Positions 34,936 to 44,012 of a DNA stretch of 64,000 nucleotides are shown here, in pieces. Source of the stretch: Lachnoanaerobaculum sp. OBRC5-5. Its GTDB lineage: Bacteria > Bacillota > Clostridia > Lachnospirales > Lachnospiraceae. The notes beneath the pieces were generated by a model. It was not told the origin of the DNA, ran no database searches, and worked only from the letters and a program-made list of their open reading frames with translations. Each line of letters begins with the position of its first letter. Position 1 is the stretch's first letter. A program made the translations under genes and the position numbers. The stretch spans positions 1,010,684-1,074,683 of the forward strand of contig NZ_JH815185.1 of assembly GCF_000296385.1 (NCBI RefSeq), given 5' to 3'.

Positions 34936-35715
34936 TTATTTTAACTGCTCTTTTTTTATAAGTATTCTGATAGCTTCGACAGCCGTCTCAATAGCTTTAC
35001 TTGTATCATGTACCTGCTCATTGCTAAGACCTGCCTTTGCTCTCTCCTGATTTGCAATTGCCAAAAATATCGATCCGACCTTTACACCAAGATATGATGC
35101 CACTGTAAACAATGCCGCAGACTCCATCTCTGAAGCCAGTGTACCAAGCCTTAGCCAAGCCTCCCATTTATTTACAAGTTCATAGCTTACAGGCTTATTT
35201 TCAGGTTCATGCTGACCGTAGAATGCATCCTTACACTGAACAACTCCGATATGTGATTTATAATTCAATTTGTCTGAAGCTTCCTTTAATGCGGTAATTA
35301 TATCAAAATCAGCCACTGCCGGAAATTCTATAGGAGCATACTCTTTACTTGTACCTTCCATTCTTATAGCTCCGTTAGCTATTACCAAATCACCACCGCA
35401 TACATCAAGTTTCATTCCGCCACAGGTTCCTACTCTTATAAAAGTATCGGCACCGCATCTTACAAGCTCTTCAAGTGCTATGGCCGATGAAGGTCCTCCG
35501 ATACCTGTTGAAGTTACGGAAACCTTTACACCGTCCAAATAACCTGTATATGTCACATACTCTCTGCTGTCCGCCACAAGTTTTGCATCATCAAAATATG
35601 CTGCAATCTTTTCACATCTTTTCGGATCTCCCGGAAGTATTACATACTTTCCCACATCACCCTTGCCTACGCCAATATGATATTGAACGCCTGCGCCTTC
35701 GGTATAATCAATCAT
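34936..35715 (-). CDS. udp: Uridine phosphorylase
   Basis: The 259-residue NP-I family enzyme cleaves uridine, and to some extent deoxyuridine or thymidine, with phosphate. Motifs are [46 protein letters not shown] and [10 protein letters not shown], which agree closely with E. coli Udp. It is the first gene of the nucleoside operon, directly behind a good promoter. Confidence 0.88.
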   Translation of the reverse strand: MIDYTEGAGVQYHIGVGKGDVGKYVILPGDPKRCEKIAAYFDDAKLVADSREYVTYTGYLDGVKVSVTSTGIGGPSSAIALEELVRCGADTFIRVGTCGGMKLDVCGGDLVIANGAIRMEGTSKEYAPIEFPAVADFDIITALKEASDKLNYKSHIGVVQCKDAFYGQHEPENKPVSYELVNKWEAWLRLGTLASEMESAALFTVASYLGVKVGSIFLAIANQERAKAGLSNEQVHDTSKAIETAVEAIRILIKKEQLK

Positions 35716-35746
35716 CTACTTCTTCCTTTCAATGTTTTATAAAAAT

Positions 35747-35775
35747 ATTATATATTTAGAACGGCTTTTTTACAA
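35747..35775 (-). promoter_or_regulatory. Promoter of the nucleoside salvage operon
   Basis: On the minus strand TTGTAA (35770-35775) is followed after 17 bases by TATAAT (35747-35752), about 32 bases upstream of the udp start. Confidence 0.65.
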
Positions 35776-35792
35776 TCCAAATTAATCAATAT

Positions 35793-35826
35793 AAAAAAGC
35801 CTATATCAAATCAGATATAGACTTTA
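35793..35826 (-). terminator. Terminator of the NlpC/P60 gene
   Basis: CTATATC and GATATAG, extended by partly paired AAAG/CTTT, form a stem. On the minus strand a run of six T follows, just after the wall-hydrolase stop codon. Confidence 0.7.
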
Positions 35827-35835
35827 TTTTAAATA

Positions 35836-37449
35836 TTAGAATATTCTCCAGGCAACTATAAAGTTGTTTCTCCACCAGCTTGACATACTGCTTCTCTTTA
35901 CTCTACCTCTTGAAGATGAAGCATCTATTATCTCACCGCCTCCGGCAGCTATACCGACATGTCCTGAAACTACTACGATATCTCCTGCCTGTATATCTGA
36001 GAATGAACTTATTCTTGTATATCTTCCCGGATTTCTCCATCCTGAAGATGTAATATATGACTGACCTACTCCCATCTGCTTAAGAACCCAGTATACAAAT
36101 CCCGAGCAGTCAAATGAGTTTGATCCCTTTGCTCCCCATACATACGGACTTCCGATTTTTGATGAAGCAATGCTGATCATATTTCCTACGCTGCCTGAGT
36201 ATGAACCTCCGCCGCCTGAGCTTCCTCCGGATGATTTTTTGTCAGACTTTCCGCCGTTTGAAGAATCATTTCTTGAAGGTCCGTTTGTATTTCCCGAACT
36301 TAACTTGGCAAATGTCTGTGCTCCGGCTCTACCGTCTGCAGAAAGTCCGTTATTGCTTTGGAATCTCTTTAATGCGGATTCTGTAAGCTCTCCGAAATAT
36401 CCTGTAGCATTTGATTCGTTTAAGTATCCGGCCTTCGCAAGAAGACTCTGAAGTCTTGCAACCTGCTCATTTTCGTCACCGAGACTGAGGCCGTTTGCTT
36501 TTGCTTCACTTGAAAGTATAACAGCTCTTGTAGACGGTCCGAGGTATCCGTCCACTACAAGGTCGTTCTTTGACTGGAACACTCTTACGGCAAGCTCCGT
36601 ATCCTTACCGTATGTACCGTCAGGTCTTGTAGTAAGATAACCCAGTTCAAACAATCTGTTTTGAATATTTTGTACGACTTCACTGTGCTCTCCGAGTGAA
36701 AGTGTATTTGCCTTTATCTCATCGGAATATAAGAGGTTCATTGTCTCACTTCCGACCTTACCGTCCTCACTTAATGAGTTCACCTGCTGAAGCTTTAATG
36801 CGGCTTCCTGAGTTTTCTCATCATATGTACCTGTAATCATATCTGCAGAAGCTAAATATCCAAGCTCATACAGACGGTTCTGTATTCTTTTAACATCCTC
36901 ACCGACATCACCGAGCTTAGCCGCATAATGTTTTGCATTGTCATCCATCAAAAGAGGTAGTGTTGAAGGACCGATAATACCGTCCTGTGCAAGACCGTTT
37001 TGTCTTTGGAAAATCATTACAGCCGCCTTTGTAACCTCACCGAAGTAATTTGTAGGCTCATCATTGTCCATAAAGCCAAGCTGCATAAGTCTTTCCTGCA
37101 CTTTTTCTATATATGAGTGCTGCACACCCTCTTCCAAAAGTTCAGGTCTCGGTTCCTCGGTTTCAACTTCAATACCAAGTGAAGGGAACTCATTTCCGGC
37201 CTTTTCCATAGGCATTACCTGTGCCGCAGCAACCTCTACTTCTGTAGATGAACTCTCTACGGCAACTGTAGTTTCGGTAACAACACTTCTTGCACTCTTT
37301 CCGGACATAGAAACACCTATAATTGCCGCCAAGGCAACTACACCTATGACTCCTCCGGCCATTATCTTTTTACTTTTATCCATGTCCTGTATAGTTTCCA
37401 CTCTATCTTTTACACTTCGTAAAAATTCATTCTTTTTTTTCTTGCTCAT
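35836..37449 (-). CDS. Membrane-anchored NlpC/P60 peptidoglycan hydrolase with four PG-binding repeats
   Basis: The 537-residue protein has a short cytoplasmic N-terminus, one membrane helix (about 29-49), a Glu-rich linker and four PG_binding_1 repeats (about 105-390; recurring LGxxxxxVxxxQxxLxxxGY). A Ser/Gly/Lys linker (about 392-425) and a C40 NlpC/P60 domain follow. The catalytic dyad is visible as Cys448 in DCSGFVYW and His497 in SGHVGIA. It should cut stem peptides of the cell wall during growth or separation. It is a single gene with its own terminator. Confidence 0.9.
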   Translation of the reverse strand: MSKKKKNEFLRSVKDRVETIQDMDKSKKIMAGGVIGVVALAAIIGVSMSGKSARSVVTETTVAVESSSTEVEVAAAQVMPMEKAGNEFPSLGIEVETEEPRPELLEEGVQHSYIEKVQERLMQLGFMDNDEPTNYFGEVTKAAVMIFQRQNGLAQDGIIGPSTLPLLMDDNAKHYAAKLGDVGEDVKRIQNRLYELGYLASADMITGTYDEKTQEAALKLQQVNSLSEDGKVGSETMNLLYSDEIKANTLSLGEHSEVVQNIQNRLFELGYLTTRPDGTYGKDTELAVRVFQSKNDLVVDGYLGPSTRAVILSSEAKANGLSLGDENEQVARLQSLLAKAGYLNESNATGYFGELTESALKRFQSNNGLSADGRAGAQTFAKLSSGNTNGPSRNDSSNGGKSDKKSSGGSSGGGGSYSGSVGNMISIASSKIGSPYVWGAKGSNSFDCSGFVYWVLKQMGVGQSYITSSGWRNPGRYTRISSFSDIQAGDIVVVSGHVGIAAGGGEIIDASSSRGRVKRSSMSSWWRNNFIVAWRIF

Positions 37450-37469
37450 CTTCTCTTCCTTGTCAAAAT

Positions 37470-38360
37470 TTATATGCTCTCTTTTAAATATCCCGCCAAT
37501 TTTGCAAACTCCTCTAAAGTAAGAGCTTCACCTCTTATCTTTTCAGACTTTCCAAGCAATGACAAAGCGTGAATAATCTTTTCTTTTGAAAAATTAAGAC
37601 CTTCAAAATTACCGAGAGAATTTACCAAAGTTTTTCTTCTTTGATTAAATCCCGCACGAATTATTTGAAACATCAATTTATCATCAACTGCTTTGATAGG
37701 TTTTTCCTTGTAAATATCCAAACGTATAACACTTGAGCCTACCTTAGGTCTTGGAATAAAACAGTTCGGAGGAACAAATGCTACAATATACGGATCCGAG
37801 TAATACTGCACAGCCAAAGACAATGCACCGTAATCCTTGCTTCCGGGCAATGCCTGCATTCTGTCGGCAACCTCCTTTTGTATCATGACTGTAATACTGT
37901 CTATATGAATATGTGACTCGAGTACATTCATGATTATAGGAGTGGTGATATAGTATGGCAAATTTGCAACGATTCTTATATTCTCAAAGTCACCGTATTT
38001 TTGCCTGCACTCCTCAATCAGCTTTTCCAAATCAACTTTTAGAAAATCAGCATTTATTATACTTATATTTTCATAATTTGCCAATGTCTCATTTAATATC
38101 GGCAATAAATTTTTATCAATCTCAATAGCAACAACAGCTTTTGCGGCATTTGCAAGGTATTGTGTCAATGCACCTATTCCCGGACCTATTTCAATAGCCA
38201 AATCATTTTTACCAAGTCCCGATGCCTGACATATCTTATCTAAAACATGTGTATCTATCAAAAAATTTTGTCCGAATTTCTTTTGAAAATTGAAATCGTA
38301 TTTTTTGATTATTTCTATAGTATTTGCCGGATTAGCAATATTTGTCATTTCAAACTCCAT
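37470..38360 (-). CDS. rsmA: 16S rRNA dimethyladenosine transferase
   Basis: The 296-residue methyltransferase dimethylates two adjacent adenosines near the 3' end of 16S rRNA. Motifs are QKKFGQNFLIDTHV, the SAM site EIGPGIGALTQYLA and the catalytic NLPYYITTPI. The C-terminal domain is normal. It lies in the conserved metG-tatD-rsmA order found in many Firmicutes. The stop is only 21 bases before the NlpC/P60 start, so the latter may also be read from this transcript. Confidence 0.95.
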   Translation of the reverse strand: MEFEMTNIANPANTIEIIKKYDFNFQKKFGQNFLIDTHVLDKICQASGLGKNDLAIEIGPGIGALTQYLANAAKAVVAIEIDKNLLPILNETLANYENISIINADFLKVDLEKLIEECRQKYGDFENIRIVANLPYYITTPIIMNVLESHIHIDSITVMIQKEVADRMQALPGSKDYGALSLAVQYYSDPYIVAFVPPNCFIPRPKVGSSVIRLDIYKEKPIKAVDDKLMFQIIRAGFNQRRKTLVNSLGNFEGLNFSKEKIIHALSLLGKSEKIRGEALTLEEFAKLAGYLKESI

Positions 38361-38390
38361 CTCACTCTATGTGAGTATAATGAAAACTCA

Positions 38391-39176
38391 TTATTTCATC
38401 TTTGGATACAATTTTTTTGCATTCTCAAAAGACTTCTCTATAATAAAATCTTTTGACACTCCTTTTATCTCACTCAATTTATCTATAATGTAAGTCAAAT
38501 TCAGTGAAGAATTTCTTTTTCCTCTGTTCGGAACAGGGGATAAATAAGGGCAATCAGTTTCAAGCACAAAATCATCAAAAGAAATCTCTTCTACAGTTTC
38601 TTCAAGTTTTTTTGCATTCTTAAATGTAACTACACCGCCGACACCCAGTACATATCCGAGCTTAATAAATTCTCTCGCCATTTCTTTGCTATAAGAATAG
38701 CAATGTATAACTCCTTTGACACCTTCAAATTCCTTTAAGATATCAATAGTATCTTTTGCGGCATCTCTTGAATGTATAACTACAGGCAAATCACACCTCT
38801 TTGCCAAGTCAAGCTGTGCTCTGAAGCACTTTTTTTGTATCTCTTTATCCGGCTCATCATAGTAATAGTCAAGTCCTATTTCTCCGATAGCCACCACCTT
38901 CTCATCAAAAGACATTTCTTCAAGTAAAGAAATATTTTCATCCGAGATTTCTTCTGCACAAGACGGGTGAATTCCAACTACAGCATAAACAAAAGGATAT
39001 TCCTTTGCCAATGCGATACTGTTTCTTGAACTTTCCATTGAAGCACCGATATTTACAACTCTCTTTATACCTTTGTCTTCAAAGCTTTTTAAAAGCTCAT
39101 CCCTGTCTTCTTCAAATGCTTCATCATCATAATGAGCATGTGTATCTATTATATATAAATCTTCTTTTTTGTCCAT
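38391..39176 (-). CDS. tatD: TatD-family metal-dependent DNase
   Basis: The 261-residue TIM-barrel hydrolase has the metal-binding DTHAHYDD, GEIGLDYYYD, VIHSRDA and ETDCPYLSP motifs of the TatD/YcfH family. It has nuclease activity in characterised members and is routinely linked to metG. It ends 30 bases before rsmA. Confidence 0.93.
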   Translation of the reverse strand: MDKKEDLYIIDTHAHYDDEAFEEDRDELLKSFEDKGIKRVVNIGASMESSRNSIALAKEYPFVYAVVGIHPSCAEEISDENISLLEEMSFDEKVVAIGEIGLDYYYDEPDKEIQKKCFRAQLDLAKRCDLPVVIHSRDAAKDTIDILKEFEGVKGVIHCYSYSKEMAREFIKLGYVLGVGGVVTFKNAKKLEETVEEISFDDFVLETDCPYLSPVPNRGKRNSSLNLTYIIDKLSEIKGVSKDFIIEKSFENAKKLYPKMK

Positions 39177-39208
39177 GTAATATTTTCTTAAAATTTATGT
39201 AATATTTT

Positions 39209-39889
39209 TTATCGCAAAATATTCTTAATTAAAACTAAAGCCAACAAATGCACGGGGTAAAAAAAGTAGAACAAGTATTTCAAACTCTTTCCCTTCTCAC
39301 CGTTGTACATATTTATCGGTATAAGACTGAATAATGCCGGCGGTTCAAATGAAAAAATAATTGCTGTAGCAACATTTTTATAAACGGCTCTTTCTCTGAA
39401 TAAATACATACATCCCACGGCCAAAGGTCCGATATACTCATAATCGGACTTTATAATCCATGCCGCAAAACATCCCATACCTACAAAAATCACACTGAAA
39501 TCCGGATACTTTTTTATTCCGCAAAGCATGATAACACATATAAGCAAAGACCACATTACATTTTGATGCTGCATATTGACAAAACCGCCCCAAAACGCCA
39601 TATCAAACGGTACTTCTGAAAATATCGCAAATAATGTAAGTCTGATTATATATTTTTTTATGTTTTTTGTGTGAACAAATCCTTCAACAAGTAAAAAAAG
39701 ATATATCGGAAAGGCTACACGCCCTATCATCCTTGAAATATAGTACATCCTCATGGAAACAGCTATATTGAACATTAAAAAGATCAATCCGCTTGCTCCG
39801 ATATGATCTATAAGCATTGTAACCATTGCTATATACTTCAGTACCGCTGAAGAAAAAAACTTTATTTTTATTTTTCCCAACACATTCAC
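39209..39889 (-). CDS. TraX-family membrane protein
   Basis: This 226-residue protein has about six to seven membrane helices and starts with a short basic N-terminus (GKIKIKFFSSAVLKYIAM). The order MVTMLIDHIGA, GRVAFPIYLFLLVEGF and FYPVHLLALVLI matches the TraX family, linked in plasmids to pilin N-acetylation. The chromosomal function is unknown. It is inserted between metG and tatD, which are usually neighbours. Confidence 0.8.
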   Translation of the reverse strand: MNVLGKIKIKFFSSAVLKYIAMVTMLIDHIGASGLIFLMFNIAVSMRMYYISRMIGRVAFPIYLFLLVEGFVHTKNIKKYIIRLTLFAIFSEVPFDMAFWGGFVNMQHQNVMWSLLICVIMLCGIKKYPDFSVIFVGMGCFAAWIIKSDYEYIGPLAVGCMYLFRERAVYKNVATAIIFSFEPPALFSLIPINMYNGEKGKSLKYLFYFFYPVHLLALVLIKNILR

Positions 39890-39910
39890 CTTTATGCGCT
39901 TTTAAAAATC

Positions 39911-39936
39911 GGGGAACGCAAAGAAAAGCATTCCCC
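39911..39936 (-). terminator. Terminator-like hairpin after metG
   Basis: On the minus strand GGGGAATGC pairs with GCGTTCCCC (one T-G pair) around an eight-base loop, followed by GATTTTTA. It lies between the metG stop and the traX-like start. Confidence 0.65.
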
Positions 39937-39948
39937 ACACAATAATAT

Positions 39949-41919
39949 TTATGCTATTTCAGAACCTATCTTTATATTCTTCTCAGGAGATACCAAAACC
40001 GCATTTCCGGCATCATCCTCAGCCATAAGTATCATACCCTGACTCTCAAGTCCTGCAATATTTCTCGGTGCAAGATTTGTAACAACAAGCACCTGCCTTC
40101 CTACCATATCCTTTGCAGAATACCACTGCTTGATACCGCTTAGAATCTGTCTTGTTGTACTTCCTATCTGTACCTGTGAGCATAGAAGTTTCTTTGACTT
40201 AGGAACTTCCTCACATTTTATAACCTGTCCTACCTGTATCTGAAGTTTTGCAAAATCATCATACTCTATAGTATCTTTTGCTTCTACATCAACACCCTCT
40301 ATTTCAGGCTCCTGCTTCTCAGTTTTTCCACCAAGATTTAAAGCCTCAACCTGCTTTAACACTTCTTCAAGATCAAGTCTCTTAAATAATATTTCAGGCT
40401 CTTCCACAACCTTCGTTCCACTCATAAGAAGTCCGAATTTATTCATATCTTCAAGGCTTCTCTTATTTGTTCCGAACATATCAAGTATCTTTTCAGATGT
40501 CTCAGGCATAAAGCTGTAAAGTAAAGAAGCTCCTATAGATATTGACTCCGCCAAATTGTATAAAACGGTCTGAAGTCTGGCCTTCTTATCCTCTTCTTTT
40601 GCAAGAATCCAAGGTGTAGTCTCATCAATGTACTTGTTACATCTCTTAAACAATGTCCATATCTCAGTAATTGCATCAGCAACACGAAGTTCAGACATCT
40701 TCTTTTCAACCTTTTCAACAGACATAAGCACTACATCTTTTAAATCGGTATCCGTTTCCGTTGAACCTGCAACACTCTCATCTTTTGCATCGGTCAAAAC
40801 TCCGTCAAAATACTTGTTTGTCATTGATATTGTTCTGCTTACAAGATTTCCAAGTACATTTGCAAGGTCTGAATTGAACCTCTCCACCATCAAATCCCAG
40901 CTTATAACACCATCATTATCAAACGGCATCTCATGTAATACAAAGTATCTGACAGCATCAACTCCGAAGAAATCAACCAATGTATCCGCATAAAGAACAT
41001 TACCCTTTGATTTACTCATCTTACCTTCACCCTGTAAAAGCCACGGATGACCGAATACCTGTTTTGGAAGCGGTAAATCAAGTGCCATTAAGAATATAGG
41101 CCAGTATATTGTATGGAATCTTATAATATCCTTACCTATAAGATGAAGATCTGCAGGCCAGAATTTTTTAAATCTCTCACTGCTGTTTCCGTCTACATCA
41201 TATCCGATACCTGTGATATAGTTTGAAAGTGCATCAAGCCATACATAAGTAACATGCTTAGGATCGAAATCTACCGGAATTCCCCATGTAAAGCTTGTTC
41301 TGCTGACACAAAGATCCTGTAATCCCGGTAAAAGGAAGTTATTCATCATCTCATTTTTTCTTGAAACAGGCTGTATGAACTCAGGATGCTCATTGATATG
41401 TTTAATAAGTCTGTCCGCATACTTACTCATCTTAAAGAAGTATGCTTCCTCTTTTGCAGGATATACCTCACCACCGCAGTCAGGACATTTTCCGTCAACA
41501 AGCTGGGAATCTGTAAAGAATGACTCACAGGCAGTACAATACATGCCTTCGTAGAATCCCTTATATATATCGCCCTGATCATAGAATTTTTTGAAAATCT
41601 TTTGAACCTGCTTTTTATGGTCTTCATCTGTAGTTCTGATAAACTTGTCATATGATGTATTCATCATATCCCAGATTTTTCTGATCTGTCCTGCCGCATT
41701 GTCTACATACTCCTTTGGAGTAATACCTGCATCCTTTGCCTTATTCTCTATTTTTTGACCGTGCTCATCTGTTCCTGTCTGAAAGAAAACCTCAAGTCCT
41801 TCTTCTCTTCTGAATCTTGCTATTGCATCAGCCAATATTATCTCATATGTGTTTCCGATATGTGGCTTTCCTGAAGCATAGGCAATAGCCGTTGTTATAT
41901 AATATGGTTTCTTACTCAT
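39949..41919 (-). CDS. metG: Methionyl-tRNA synthetase
   Basis: The 656-residue class I synthetase charges tRNA-Met. The HIGH-type motif is in GKPHIGNTY and KMSKSKG follows near 300. A single zinc knuckle has Cys pairs in CTACESF and CPDCGGE. A C-terminal tRNA-binding (EMAP-like) domain begins near 550 (FAKLQIQVGQVIKCEEV). There is no leader long enough for a T-box or SAM riboswitch in the 98 bases before the next gene. Confidence 0.96.
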   Translation of the reverse strand: MSKKPYYITTAIAYASGKPHIGNTYEIILADAIARFRREEGLEVFFQTGTDEHGQKIENKAKDAGITPKEYVDNAAGQIRKIWDMMNTSYDKFIRTTDEDHKKQVQKIFKKFYDQGDIYKGFYEGMYCTACESFFTDSQLVDGKCPDCGGEVYPAKEEAYFFKMSKYADRLIKHINEHPEFIQPVSRKNEMMNNFLLPGLQDLCVSRTSFTWGIPVDFDPKHVTYVWLDALSNYITGIGYDVDGNSSERFKKFWPADLHLIGKDIIRFHTIYWPIFLMALDLPLPKQVFGHPWLLQGEGKMSKSKGNVLYADTLVDFFGVDAVRYFVLHEMPFDNDGVISWDLMVERFNSDLANVLGNLVSRTISMTNKYFDGVLTDAKDESVAGSTETDTDLKDVVLMSVEKVEKKMSELRVADAITEIWTLFKRCNKYIDETTPWILAKEEDKKARLQTVLYNLAESISIGASLLYSFMPETSEKILDMFGTNKRSLEDMNKFGLLMSGTKVVEEPEILFKRLDLEEVLKQVEALNLGGKTEKQEPEIEGVDVEAKDTIEYDDFAKLQIQVGQVIKCEEVPKSKKLLCSQVQIGSTTRQILSGIKQWYSAKDMVGRQVLVVTNLAPRNIAGLESQGMILMAEDDAGNAVLVSPEKNIKIGSEIA

Positions 41920-42017
41920 TTGTCATTCCGCCTTCTTACAATTTCTATTATATCTAAAATATGAAGAATAAAATCCTCCATCAATATTGATATCCGTATT
42001 TATTACCGATATACTTT

Positions 42018-42467
42018 TTAAGCTTTATTCTGTTTAATACATCTGTTTACTTTTAATAATGATTTCATCAATATGTCCATTTCATTGTCTTCCAAATCTT
42101 CAAGCATTGAATTGACCATCTGATCATACAGCTCTTCATTTCTTGAAAAAGCAGCTTCACCTTTTGATGAGAGGTTTACAAAAACCACTCTCTTATCCTT
42201 TTCGGATCTCTCCTTTATAACATACCCTTTTCTTACAAGGCTGTTTATTGAAATCGTCAAAGTCCCTATGGTAACCGCCAACTCCTTTGCAATCATTGAC
42301 ATATTCTTTTTTTCATTCATTCCTATAGCTCGTATTACATGTATATCATTATTGGTCAAATCCTTAAACTCGGAAGCACGTAAAACGCTTTCCTCATAAT
42401 CAAGTATATCATTAAATAACTTAACAAGGATTATTTTAAATTCCTTTGAACCCCTCAAAATACTCAT
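42018..42467 (-). CDS. MarR-family transcriptional regulator
   Basis: The protein has about 149 residues and a winged-helix domain (about 30-100; LTNNDIHVIRAIG, MSMIAKELAVTIGTLTISINSLVRKGYV, and the wing KRVVFVNLSSKG). Its target is unknown; fatty-acid synthesis regulators of this type are one possibility. The start is uncertain. ATG 42467 directly abuts AAAAGG with no spacer, whereas TTG at codon 4 (42458) has proper spacing. It stands alone between metG and the purF-like gene. Confidence 0.82.
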   Translation of the reverse strand: MSILRGSKEFKIILVKLFNDILDYEESVLRASEFKDLTNNDIHVIRAIGMNEKKNMSMIAKELAVTIGTLTISINSLVRKGYVIKERSEKDKRVVFVNLSSKGEAAFSRNEELYDQMVNSMLEDLEDNEMDILMKSLLKVNRCIKQNKA

Positions 42468-42538
42468 CCTTTTCGTATTGCATAAAACACAACACCTGAT
42501 TTATCAAACCAATATTATACTAAATTTATTACAGAATA

Positions 42539-43948
42539 TCAAGCTTCCTTACCGTTCCAGCAATATGTACACAACTTACAGGGACTTATACCTATGGATT
42601 CTGTTAAATCATCAAGTCTGTGAAACCTGAGGCTTGAAAAGTTTTGAATCTTTCTGATTTCCTCAACCATCTCTTCATAGTTTTTGCTGTTCGGATCGGC
42701 ATAGTCAAAGAGGAGTTCTTTGCTTACATTATCCCCCTCCCTTTCTCTTATTATTCTTCTTGTAATCAAATCATAGTCGGATTTCGATCTTGAAAAGTTA
42801 AGATATTTACACCCGAATAAGAGCGGAGGACATGCCGGTCTGACATGTACCTTCTTTGCACCGGAATTATACAAAAACTCTGTGGTTTCTCTTAACTGTG
42901 TGCCTCTGACTATGGAATCGTCTATCAGGAGTATATCATTATTTTCTATAAGTTCCTGTACAGGTATAAGTTTCATCTTGGCGATAAGATTCCTCTGACT
43001 TTGATTTGTAGGCATAAAAGACCTTGGCCATGTAGGTGTATACTTTATAAAAGGTCTGGCAAAAGGTATACCCGATTTATTTGCATAACCTATGGCATGC
43101 GCGGTACCGGAGTCCGGAACTCCGGCTACAATATCCGCATCTACATTATCTCTTTTTGCCAAAAGTTCACCGCATTTGTATCTCATGGTTTCTACATTTA
43201 CACCCTCATATGAAGCTGTCGGATAACCGTAGTATACCCATAAGAACGAACAGATTTTCATCTCGGATTTTGCAGGTGATATTTCTTTTACCTTATCCGG
43301 TGTGATAAATACTATCTCTCCCGGTCCAAGTTCCTTATAAAAGCTGTATCCCAAATTTAAATATGCATGGTTTTCAAATGTAATACAGAATGTATCTTTC
43401 TTGTGACCTATAACCAGAGGCGTCCTTCCGAATTTATCTCTGGCGGCATATATACCCTCCCTTGTCATAATTACAACAGTCATGGAGCCTTTTATTGTTT
43501 CCTGAACATACTCAAGTCCCTCTTTGAAGGAAGGCATTGAAGATATCAATGTGGCCACAAGCTCATTGTCATTTACACGCCCGCCGCTCTGCTCCTGGAA
43601 ATGTACTCTGCCGTCTTTATAGAGTTTTTTTATTATCTCATCATGATTGCTTATTTTGCCGACTGTAGTTATAGCATAGCTCCCCAGATGTGATTGTATC
43701 AAAAGCGGCTGCGGATCCTCATCCGATATGCAACCTATTCCCATATACCCACGCAAATCTTCCACATCTTTTTCAAACTTTGTTCGAAACGGCGAGTTTT
43801 GAATATTGTGGATTACTCTGTTGAAATACTCTCCGTCAAATACAGCCATTCCGGCACGTCTTGTTCCAAGATGCGAGTGATAGTCAACCCCGAAAAACAA
43901 GTCCATAACACAATCATTTTTTCCTACTACACCAAAAATACCGCCCAT
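42539..43948 (-). CDS. PurF-like protein with degenerate glutaminase site
   Basis: The 469-residue protein has the two-domain plan of amidophosphoribosyltransferase: Ntn glutaminase fold (about 1-230), then a PRTase domain with the PRPP loop LLIDDSIVRGT (340-350). The glutaminase nucleophile is absent: the start reads MGGIFG instead of MCGIFG. The HxRYST-type glutamine-binding motif is replaced (GIGCISDEDPQ), as is the usual NGN segment (VGKISN). Cys residues that could hold an Fe-S cluster are kept (Cys233, Cys373 or 380, and CKLCTYC at 457-463). It may use ammonia, or serve in regulation. GGAAGG precedes the start. Confidence 0.8.
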   Translation of the reverse strand: MGGIFGVVGKNDCVMDLFFGVDYHSHLGTRRAGMAVFDGEYFNRVIHNIQNSPFRTKFEKDVEDLRGYMGIGCISDEDPQPLLIQSHLGSYAITTVGKISNHDEIIKKLYKDGRVHFQEQSGGRVNDNELVATLISSMPSFKEGLEYVQETIKGSMTVVIMTREGIYAARDKFGRTPLVIGHKKDTFCITFENHAYLNLGYSFYKELGPGEIVFITPDKVKEISPAKSEMKICSFLWVYYGYPTASYEGVNVETMRYKCGELLAKRDNVDADIVAGVPDSGTAHAIGYANKSGIPFARPFIKYTPTWPRSFMPTNQSQRNLIAKMKLIPVQELIENNDILLIDDSIVRGTQLRETTEFLYNSGAKKVHVRPACPPLLFGCKYLNFSRSKSDYDLITRRIIREREGDNVSKELLFDYADPNSKNYEEMVEEIRKIQNFSSLRFHRLDDLTESIGISPCKLCTYCWNGKEA

Positions 43949-43973
43949 TTTTTTCCTTCCCTAAATAAGCACA

Positions 43974-44004
43974 AAAACAGATATAGAAATTCTATATCTG
44001 TTTT
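43974..44004 (-). terminator. Terminator of the transketolase gene
   Basis: A perfect 31-base palindrome (AAAACAGATATAG arm) follows the transketolase stop on the minus strand and ends in TTTTT. It lies upstream of the purF-like gene. Confidence 0.8.
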
Positions 44005-44012
44005 AATATTAT

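Noticed and set aside
41920-42017. T-box or SAM riboswitch before metG
   Set aside because: The gap is under 100 bases and contains no specifier stem, antiterminator or SAM-type core.
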